A stretch of DNA of 21,165 nt from CAZADA01 sp964636945 (GTDB taxonomy: Bacteria > Pseudomonadota > Alphaproteobacteria > Caulobacterales > Maricaulaceae). How positions within the stretch are numbered: the first letter of the stretch is position 1; each line of letters opens with the position of its first letter. The notes under the pieces were generated by a model. It was not told the DNA's origin and searched no databases. It was given only the letters and a program-made list of their open reading frames with translations. The DNA lies in contig CAZWVH010000053.1 of assembly GCA_964636945.1 (NCBI GenBank), positions 1 to 21,165 of the forward strand, read 5' to 3'. Of the stretch, positions 15,616-21,165 are shown in pieces. The translations under genes were made by a program, and so were the position numbers.

Positions 15616-16521
15616 TCAATTCGTCGACAGCGATGGATCTCCCCCCGTTGCTGGGGCGGTTATGGCGTGGAGCACGACGCTGGGATCGCGCGCCTCGGTG
15701 ACCAATACCGATATCTGTCCCGTGCGCAGGCTCGGCACATTTTGCACTGACCGCGTGCCTTGAAGCGCGCCCTCGCCCAATGGATCGAGCAAAGCAGACC
15801 GCCGCCTCACGGCTCCAAAATTATGACTGAACACCACCACGTCGGTGGCCCTTTCATCACTCCTCGCGTCGGTTGCGGACAGTGCGATGACAGCGCCAAG
15901 ATATTTGTTCTTGGTCCGCCTGCGGGCGCTGGTTTCAAGGTAGTCCAGCGCAACCGGCTGAAGGGCGAGCTGAAATGTGGGATAGTCATCGTCAGGCGAC
16001 ACGCTCATTGTGTCAGCACTGGCGCGAAGCTCAAGGTAGAATTCGGGCGGTTCCGCGAGACCAAGACTGGCCAACGATACGTTCGGGCTGTTTTCATCTC
16101 CCCCATCGGGGAAATAGTAGCTCCCCGAGGCGCCACTCGCCATCTGCCCACGAACCACGACCAAGCAGCCTAATTGCTCGCGACCGCGATCAGTGGTGTT
16201 GGCGGCATGCGCATTGAACGTGCCGGTTGCGAGAAATTGGCCTGTGGCGCGCTTGGGTTGCATCTCAAGCGACTGGGCGACGGCTCCTGCGCCAGCGTCA
16301 GGCGCAACAGGCGCGCCATTAGTCAGGGCGAGCGGTTGGCTGCTCGCTGTATAATCGGCGATGGGGCAGCGATCGAAATGACGAACGGCCGCGCCTAACC
16401 GCTCGGATGAACGAACTTTGCGAGGTCCATCGGCATGACGATTGCCCCCGCAGGCCGCCACCGCCGCAAGGGCTATAATTGCGGCGGCAACGCCACAGCG
16501 CTTAACCAAGAAATTTTGCAT
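15616..16521 (-). CDS. Lipoprotein of unknown function
   Basis: A 301-residue protein with a lipoprotein signal peptide: MQNFLVKRCGVAAAIIALAA followed by VAAC, so Cys24 is the likely lipidation site. I do not recognise the family. The mature part looks globular and strand-rich: GQFLATGTFNAHAANT, EQLGCLVVVRGQMASGASGSYYF, EFYLELRASADTMSV, FQLALQPVALDYLE, KYLGAVIALSATD, ATDVVVFSHNFGAV and a C-terminal GQISVLVTEARDPSVV. Cys47 (DRCPIAD) and a second Cys near LGCLV could form a disulfide. ATG 16521 is chosen over an upstream frame start because a run of nine G lies four bases before it. It is on the same strand as the acyl-CoA dehydrogenase operon, 159 bases after maoC. Confidence 0.8.
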   Translation of the reverse strand: MQNFLVKRCGVAAAIIALAAVAACGGNRHADGPRKVRSSERLGAAVRHFDRCPIADYTASSQPLALTNGAPVAPDAGAGAVAQSLEMQPKRATGQFLATGTFNAHAANTTDRGREQLGCLVVVRGQMASGASGSYYFPDGGDENSPNVSLASLGLAEPPEFYLELRASADTMSVSPDDDYPTFQLALQPVALDYLETSARRRTKNKYLGAVIALSATDARSDERATDVVVFSHNFGAVRRRSALLDPLGEGALQGTRSVQNVPSLRTGQISVLVTEARDPSVVLHAITAPATGGDPSLSTN

Positions 16522-16680
16522 GATGCCCCCCCCCGTCCACAGTTCGTCGGCCGCCCCAACACCGTTGAGGCGCAAATTTGGTCGGTCAACAGTGGCCTAC
16601 GCGCAAAACCGCAATGGGAAAAGCAAATATTACCGTTACCCGGCAATAATCATGCAAAAATGGCCAGGCCCACACTGCGT

Positions 16681-17175
16681 CTAGTCGGGCGTCAATGGCT
16701 CGGAAAAGACCAACATTGCTAACCAATCGGCGATCAAGGCGGGTTTGTCTTGGCCCTTAATATCGACAGTGGCCTCATATCGAAGCATCAAGCGGCCTGG
16801 GCCCTTATCCTCAATCCCAGTAAGGCGAAATCGACCGCGGACTTCTGACCGCGCCCGCACCGGCGTCAAGAAACGCACACGATCAAATCCATAGTTGAGG
16901 CTCATGGCCACGCCCTCGATCGCGGGCAGAGCCGAATACCCCATCGACGACAGCAACGACAGCGACAAAAATCCATGGGCGATGGTTCCGCCAAAGGGCG
17001 TTTCGGCTGCTGCGCGGACTGGATCAACGTGAATGAACTGATGGTCTTCCGTGGCGTCAGCGAAAGCGTCTATCCGCGACTGATCCACCACAATCCATGG
17101 GGACACGCCAATCTCGCGCCCCAACTCAGTTTGGAGGTCAGCCCGCGCGATTGTGCCGCCCGATGGCGCAGTCAT
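16681..17175 (-). CDS. MaoC/NodN-type acyl-CoA hydratase
   Basis: A 164-residue single hot-dog-fold protein of the MaoC dehydratase group, close to NodN-like proteins. Hydratases of this type add water to trans-2-enoyl-CoA to give the (R)-3-hydroxyacyl-CoA. The hydratase-2 motif is present: AFADATEDHQFIHVDPVRA with Asp44 and His49, followed by FGGTIAHGFLSLSLLSSM. The C-terminal half has the expected strands (RVRFLTPVRARSEVRGRFRL). It is the third gene of the operon, starting six bases after the second dehydrogenase stop, so it likely hydrates the enoyl-CoA that the dehydrogenases make. The substrate is not shown by the sequence. Confidence 0.92.
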   Translation of the reverse strand: MTAPSGGTIARADLQTELGREIGVSPWIVVDQSRIDAFADATEDHQFIHVDPVRAAAETPFGGTIAHGFLSLSLLSSMGYSALPAIEGVAMSLNYGFDRVRFLTPVRARSEVRGRFRLTGIEDKGPGRLMLRYEATVDIKGQDKPALIADWLAMLVFSEPLTPD

Positions 17176-17181
17176 CCCGAT

Positions 17182-18318
17182 TCAATACCCCCTCAAGCGG
17201 GCAAGCCGGTCGGCGTGCAGGTTCGCATCGCCATAAAGATTTGCGGCCACCCGGATGCGCTTCATATAGAGCCCAATGTCATACTCATCAGTCATGCCCA
17301 CCCCGCCATGCAGCTGAACGGCTTCCTGTGCGGTGAATTGGGCAACCATGGAAAGTTTCGCTTTGGCCAAAGACACGGCGGCTGATGCATCCGGAGCATT
17401 GTCGTCTAGAGCTTGTAGCGCCTTGAGTGTGACCGATTTGGCCAATTCGATTTCGGTATATAGATGCGCCGCGCGATGCTGAAGCGCTTGGAACGACCCG
17501 ATGGGCCGGCCAAACTGAGATCGTTCTTTGAGGTAGCTGACTGTGTGTTCAAAGGCGGCCTGAGCTGCACCCGACAATTCCGCCGCCAATCCGGCTCGAC
17601 CCGCATTGAGCGCGCGTTCCAGGATGGGATATCCGCCGTCCACCTCCCCTACAAGCGCGTCCGCTGTCACATCCACGCCGTTAAACCGCACGCGCGACGC
17701 ATTGCGGCTATCCACCATAATGGTGCGCTCAACGCTCATCTCGGCGGCGTTTTTGTCCACGAGAAACAACGTCAGCCCGTCAGGCTCTCCGGGGGCGCCG
17801 CCGGTGCGCGCAGCGACGATCAAGGCGTCAGCCACATGGCCGTCAGCGACAAAGGTCTTCTCCCCCTCCAGGCGAAAGCCATTGCCTGAACGCGTCGCCG
17901 TCATGGCTGTGCCCGCCGGGTCATGGCGTGCGCCCTCATCCACCGCCAGCGCCAAAACCGCTTTGCCCGCCGCGACGTTTGGCAACCAACGCTGTTGTTG
18001 ATCCTGAGAGCCCGCACCAAGCGCCACCGCGCCAACAACGGCGCTGGATAAAAATGGCGAGGCCGTCAGTGTGCGCCCCATTTCCTCAGCAATCACCCCG
18101 GCGGCCACATGGCCCATGGCGTTGCCGCCCAATTCTTCGGGAACCAGAACACCGGTCCAGCCCATCTCGGCCATGTGGGCATAGGTCTCGCGCGAAAACC
18201 CATCGCGATCGCGGTTATCGCGCAAGGCGCGCAACTGCGACACGGGCGCATGATCGGTCAAAAACCCCCGCGCCATATCGCGCAGCATGGCTTGGTCGTC
18301 AGAAAGTGTGAGTGGCAC
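17182..18318 (-). CDS. Acyl-CoA dehydrogenase, subunit lacking the catalytic Glu
   Basis: A 378-residue FAD-dependent acyl-CoA dehydrogenase by its three-domain pattern: N-terminal helices (MPLTLSDDQAMLRDMARGFL), a middle beta domain and a C-terminal helical domain with GRPIGSFQALQHRAAHLYTE and AVQLHGGVGMTDEYDIGLYMKR. In active enzymes the C-terminal YEGT-type motif carries the catalytic Glu; here the aligned stretch reads AANLYGDANLHADR, with Gly363 where Glu is expected. The middle domain also lacks the usual SEPxAGSD loop (it reads LAVDEGARHDPAGTA). It is therefore probably the partner of the upstream dehydrogenase in a heterotetramer, like the paired enzymes of actinobacterial sterol breakdown. 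GTG start at 18318, GGAG eight bases upstream, three bases after the upstream stop. Confidence 0.9.
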   Translation of the reverse strand: MPLTLSDDQAMLRDMARGFLTDHAPVSQLRALRDNRDRDGFSRETYAHMAEMGWTGVLVPEELGGNAMGHVAAGVIAEEMGRTLTASPFLSSAVVGAVALGAGSQDQQQRWLPNVAAGKAVLALAVDEGARHDPAGTAMTATRSGNGFRLEGEKTFVADGHVADALIVAARTGGAPGEPDGLTLFLVDKNAAEMSVERTIMVDSRNASRVRFNGVDVTADALVGEVDGGYPILERALNAGRAGLAAELSGAAQAAFEHTVSYLKERSQFGRPIGSFQALQHRAAHLYTEIELAKSVTLKALQALDDNAPDASAAVSLAKAKLSMVAQFTAQEAVQLHGGVGMTDEYDIGLYMKRIRVAANLYGDANLHADRLARLRGY

Positions 18319-18321
18319 GAC

Positions 18322-19506
18322 TTAAGCTCCGGGCAATGAGAGAATACGTTTGGCGATCACGCCCAACTGAATTTCCGATGTGCCGCCCTCGATGGAGTTG
18401 CCTTTCGCGCGCAGCCAATCGCGAGCGCGCTCACCATCATTGCTGGCCTCGCCTTCCCATTCGAGGGCTTGCGAGCCGCCAATGTCCATCGTCAGCTCTT
18501 GGCGGCGCTTGTTCAGCTCAGCCCAATAATATTTCATCATGGCCGATTGTGCGCCCACATCCCCGCCTTGCGCCATCTCGTCCTTGAGCCGCTGCACGGT
18601 CAGTTCGAACGCCCAGCTGTCGATCTCTGCACGCGCCAAATCGGTGCGCAAGAATGTGTCAGCCAATATGCCGTTGTTCAGGCCAATCTCTTGAGCGGCC
18701 ATCTCTCCCAATGGACGATGGGCGAACAATCCCCCGCCGCCGGAGGCAATGGAGGTCCGTTCGTGAGCCAAGAGATATTTGGCGATCTCCCAGCCCTTAT
18801 TGAGTTCGCCCACCAGATTGTGCTTTTCCCCGCGCGCATCATCAAAAAAGGTTTCGCAAAACGGTGACTTACCGGAAATGAGCTGTATCGGCCGGGCGCG
18901 CACGCCGGGCTGGTCCATATCAATCAAGAGAAAACTGATGCCGGCGTGTTTGGGCTCCATCGGGCCGGTGCGCACGAGCGCAAATATCCAGTCAGACTTG
19001 TCGGCATAGGACGTCCACACCTTCTGGCCGTTAACGATGAAATGATCGCCCTTGTCCTCGGCCTTGGTGCGCAATGAGGCCAAATCCGAGCCAGCCCCCG
19101 GCTCTGAATAGCCTTGACACCAGCGGATCTCACCGCGCGCGATTTGGGTCAAATGCTCGCGCTTTTGCTCTTCATTGCCATACTTCAACAGCGCCGGGCC
19201 AAGCATCCAAATGCCAAAGCTTTCCAGCGGTGAGCGCGCCTCAATGCGCCGCATTTCCTCCTTGAGCACTTGAGCCTCGGCCGGGCTCAGCCCGCCCCCG
19301 CCATACGATTCCGGCCAGGTGGGCACAGTCCAGCCCTTCTCCGCCATGCGCTCCAGCCACACCCGTTGCGCATCGCTTTGAAACGTCCATTGCTTGCCGC
19401 CCCAACAGATATCATCCTCGGTCAACGCGCCGCCGCGCATGTCCATTGGACAGTTGGCCTCGAGCCAGGCGCGGGTTTCCGAACGAAAAGCATCGAGTTC
19501 GGGCAT
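18322..19506 (-). CDS. Acyl-CoA dehydrogenase, catalytic-type subunit
   Basis: A 394-residue acyl-CoA dehydrogenase, which would oxidise an acyl-CoA to the trans-2-enoyl-CoA using FAD and pass electrons to ETF. The FAD/substrate loop QGYSEPGAGSDLASL (about 131-145) and KVWTSYADKSDW are present. The C-terminal IEGGTSEIQLGVIAKRIL holds Glu373 in the position of the catalytic base. The long N-terminal part and the GYGGGG-like SYGGGGLSPAE stretch match the FadE17/FadE26-like branch common in breakdown of sterols or branched acids. First gene of the operon: ATG 19506 has AGAGGA upstream. Followed after three bases by the second dehydrogenase. The natural substrate cannot be read from sequence. Confidence 0.94.
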   Translation of the reverse strand: MPELDAFRSETRAWLEANCPMDMRGGALTEDDICWGGKQWTFQSDAQRVWLERMAEKGWTVPTWPESYGGGGLSPAEAQVLKEEMRRIEARSPLESFGIWMLGPALLKYGNEEQKREHLTQIARGEIRWCQGYSEPGAGSDLASLRTKAEDKGDHFIVNGQKVWTSYADKSDWIFALVRTGPMEPKHAGISFLLIDMDQPGVRARPIQLISGKSPFCETFFDDARGEKHNLVGELNKGWEIAKYLLAHERTSIASGGGGLFAHRPLGEMAAQEIGLNNGILADTFLRTDLARAEIDSWAFELTVQRLKDEMAQGGDVGAQSAMMKYYWAELNKRRQELTMDIGGSQALEWEGEASNDGERARDWLRAKGNSIEGGTSEIQLGVIAKRILSLPGA

Positions 19507-19812
19507 GGGCGTTTCCTCTTGCGTTTGGCTGGCGCGGCGCGAGCGCGCTCAACTGACGCTCGCTGCGCGGGGATTATCGCTGCTGCAAACGAAGTGACCA
19601 TGATCCATCGCGCAAATCAATGGCGCGCAGAGACGATGGGCCTGTGACGCCATGACGCTCATGAGCGCGGCGTGATCTGCGGTGCAACGGTCCGATTTTG
19701 CTGAAAAGGAGCCTTAGTTTGTCCATCTGACCCCTCCCGGCCAGAGCCTCACTTAAGGCCTACTCCAAAACATCAGTAAGAGGCAAATTATACGATCATG
19801 TGCCTCCATATA
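19507..19812. other. Leader/promoter region of the acyl-CoA dehydrogenase operon
   Basis: No gene is seen in these 306 bases. Reading leftward, a perfect TATAAT (19792-19787) could be a -10 box, but no matching -35 is at normal spacing. A 12-bp palindrome at 19656-19667 lies between it and the operon start. The base composition switches here from GC-rich to AT-rich. Confidence 0.45.
19656..19667. promoter_or_regulatory. Palindrome upstream of the dehydrogenase operon, possible operator
   Basis: CGCTCATGAGCG is a perfect 12-bp palindrome, nested within an outer ACGCC (19647-19651) / GGCGT (19669-19673) repeat. It lies about 150 bases before the operon start. TetR-type repressors often control such operons through palindromes, but no regulator gene is in the window. 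Confidence 0.3.
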
Positions 19813-20241
19813 CTATGGGCCTGCAAAACTTGTAAAATATACGGGTCGATCGACAAAAAAATCAAAGGAAATATTGCGCGCCTCAGAAGTATCTTGTTGG
19901 AATTTTTGCAAATTTTCTTCTACTGACCTACATTCATCCGCAAAATACAATTGGATCTTTCCGTCCCGCTCGAAATCGTCATACCCTATGAACCAAATAT
20001 TATGAGTTATTGCATAATCCCAGATCAAATTTGTTGCTTCAAGCTCCCGTAAAGAACCTGCGTCTTCGTCAGACATAATCATATCGACAAAACATCGCGA
20101 TCCAGATTGCCATCGCTCCCGGACCACTTCTGGAATCGCTTCTGGCTTCGACCAAAGCGAGTTTGCTTCGCCCTCACAACAACTCAAAGACACAACACAA
20201 AGCACAATCAGGAGATATGCTCGCAATTTCTCAGACCCCAA
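19813..20241 (-). CDS. Unknown secreted protein in AT-rich segment
   Basis: A 142-residue frame with a signal-peptide-like start (KLRAYLLIVLCVVSLSCC) and possible lipidation at Cys21 or Cys22, though the residues around them are not an ideal lipobox. The remainder is acidic and aromatic (NIWFIGYDDFERDGKIQLYF, ISFDFFVDRPVYF) and I recognise no family. There is no ATG before the signal sequence: the frame must start at TTG 20241, or at TTG 20226 with GGGG and GAG upstream, and a stop codon lies just before. Base use is much more AT-rich than in the dehydrogenase operon, which suggests acquisition by transfer. A long open frame in AT-rich DNA with a signal peptide supports a real gene. Confidence 0.6.
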   Translation of the reverse strand: MGSEKLRAYLLIVLCVVSLSCCEGEANSLWSKPEAIPEVVRERWQSGSRCFVDMIMSDEDAGSLRELEATNLIWDYAITHNIWFIGYDDFERDGKIQLYFADECRSVEENLQKFQQDTSEARNISFDFFVDRPVYFTSFAGP

Positions 20242-20335
20242 AGCTAACGAATTTTATGATCAGATATCCTACCATTCCGTCTAAAGGGAGATTCATAGTT
20301 AAAATGGTCCCATTACTGGATCATTAGGCGAGCTA

Positions 20336-20809
20336 TTAATAGCAATCGATCTTCTGATGTTGCTCCGCTGAAAATTTTTCAATTGCAGCACAGATGACAT
20401 CAGCTCGGTGTATGCCGGTTGTTCCGCCAAGCTCGTTCAAATTTTCTCGCTCTATCGCCAGCCGTTCGAGCAGAGCGTATAGAACATTGTCATTCGAAAA
20501 TTCGAAGGTTTCAACCAAGTCATATACCAAAAGTGCGTTTCCATTTTCGATCTGACCTAACGTAAAGTTCTCAACATCTTCATCAGCTAGCACATACCCG
20601 CATATGGTTCTTATGTAATTCAACAATTCAGATATTTCAGCATCGTGTTCCGACCATATATTTAAATCCTTGGTCTCAATATGCATACCAATTTTATGTT
20701 TCAACTCGACCACCACTTCGCACTGGCTCTGATGACGGCTGGAGCCCAATCCATATAAATCTGCCCCGTTCAGTGCTATTCCTACAAAAAACACGGCGTG
20801 CACTATCAT
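20336..20809 (-). CDS. Unknown protein in AT-rich segment
   Basis: A 157-residue frame from ATG 20809. No family was recognised. The N-terminus (MIVHAVFFVGIALNGADLYG) is mildly hydrophobic but not a clear signal peptide. The middle has a strand-like CEVVVELKHKIGMHIET and then acidic helices (EHDAEISELLNYIRTIC, NALLVYDLVETFEF, NVLYALLERLAIERENLNEL), ending with an acidic helix and CY. The ribosome-binding site is weak (GAACGAG about eight bases upstream). It is 94 bases upstream of the secreted-protein gene on the same strand; the pair may have arrived together. A toxin-immunity or other accessory role is conceivable but nothing in the sequence shows it. Confidence 0.55.
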   Translation of the reverse strand: MIVHAVFFVGIALNGADLYGLGSSRHQSQCEVVVELKHKIGMHIETKDLNIWSEHDAEISELLNYIRTICGYVLADEDVENFTLGQIENGNALLVYDLVETFEFSNDNVLYALLERLAIERENLNELGGTTGIHRADVICAAIEKFSAEQHQKIDCY

Positions 20810-21112
20810 ATGAAAACTCGTTCTTTATTGAGACAATTCGATACTTGGTTTGTCGACAATACAGTCCACTGGTTGAGGCGCACAATTAACATGATTATTA
20901 TGCGAAACAGAGAGGGACGTTCCAGCTTTCGTATCGTGCCATCTAACGCGCAAATAGTGAACCGGACCCGCGCGGGGCAATCAGAGGGATCGGTGGCTGC
21001 CCGGCTCCGTCCGGGCAGACGCTCAAACCATTGGCCGGTCAGCCCCAACCATGTACCGTGGCGACCACATGACCGAGCCGGCCCCGCACTTCCTATTTTC
21101 ATTGAAGAACAA
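20810..21112. other. Region between unknown gene and tRNA-Pro
   Basis: No supported gene. The left part (to about 20950) is AT-rich, and the right part becomes GC-rich again. The right part holds a perfect hairpin, CTGCCCGG / CCGGGCAG with a six-base loop (20997-21018), and a CCCGCGCGGG palindrome (20967-20976). Neither has a T-run, so I do not call a tRNA terminator. An open frame runs through here on the minus strand but begins inside the tRNA gene. Confidence 0.4.
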
Positions 21113-21165
21113 TGGTCGGGGCGGCAAGATTCGAACTTGCGACCCTCTGGTCCCAAACCAGATGC
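21113..21165 (-). tRNA. tRNA-Pro(TGG), 5' part outside the window
   Basis: Read on the minus strand, the last 53 bases include the anticodon arm TCTGG-TTTGGGA-CCAGA (anticodon TGG, proline), a five-base variable loop, the T arm GCAAG-TTCGAAT-CTTGC, the 3' acceptor strand CGCCCCG, discriminator A and an encoded CCA ending at 21113. The D arm and 5' acceptor strand lie beyond the right edge. Confidence 0.95.

Noticed and set aside
15432..15701. Plus-strand open frame of about 90 codons upstream of the ompA-like gene
   Set aside because: It overlaps the 3' end of the minus-strand lipoprotein gene, has no clear ribosome-binding site, and its peptide resembles no family.
19700..19800. Search for a direct repeat of the tRNA-Pro 3' end (attL-like) at the left border of the AT-rich segment
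   Set aside because: No stretch resembling the T arm or acceptor strand of the tRNA was found there, so no att site is called.
20806..21156. Minus-strand open frame of 116 codons at the right edge
   Set aside because: It begins inside the tRNA-Pro gene and its first residues are just the translated T arm and anticodon arm.

Overview
The window reads as chromosomal DNA from an alphaproteobacterium. The pointers are a DUF2336 protein (a family almost confined to that class), a promoter shaped like the alphaproteobacterial general-stress sigma factor EcfG/SigT consensus, and a mix of lipoproteins, an OmpA protein and acyl-CoA dehydrogenases usual for marine Caulobacterales/Hyphomonadaceae-like bacteria. 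The order or family is only a guess. Most of the window is GC-rich; about 19.76-20.95 kb is clearly AT-rich.

Region 1 (1-5 kb), housekeeping and redox. An egtB-type ergothioneine synthase gene is transcribed leftward, with the start of an exported protein just downstream at the window edge. Divergent from it is nadK, whose stop overlaps the stop of a DUF2336 gene. Then come a ThiO-type FAD oxidase and a small unknown protein, both leftward.

Region 2 (5-16.5 kb), cell envelope. Nearly every gene makes an exported product: a DUF4136 lipoprotein, a secreted HAD phosphatase-like protein, a YbaY-type lipoprotein, a membrane-anchored parvulin-like protein overlapping a HupE/UreJ-family membrane protein, a lipoprotein dienelactone-hydrolase-like enzyme, a DUF481 outer-membrane protein, a GH24 lysozyme with two C-terminal membrane segments, a small beta-barrel protein, an OmpA-family protein and another lipoprotein. 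The exception is a cytoplasmic DUF302 protein. Two good intrinsic terminators lie back to back between the small barrel gene and ompA.

Region 3 (16.7-19.5 kb), a tight leftward three-gene operon: two acyl-CoA dehydrogenases and a MaoC/NodN-type hydratase. The first dehydrogenase keeps the catalytic Glu and the second appears to have lost it, which suggests a heteromeric enzyme acting on an acyl-CoA.

Region 4 (19.8-21.2 kb): two unknown genes in AT-rich DNA, next to the 3' end of a tRNA-Pro(TGG) gene cut by the window edge. This looks like a small acquired segment beside a tRNA, but no integrase or att repeat is visible.

No clearly new multi-gene system was found. The best leads are the membrane-anchored lysozyme, the EcfG-like promoter of egtB, the parvulin-HupE pair, the split dehydrogenase, and two poly-G ribosome-binding sites.
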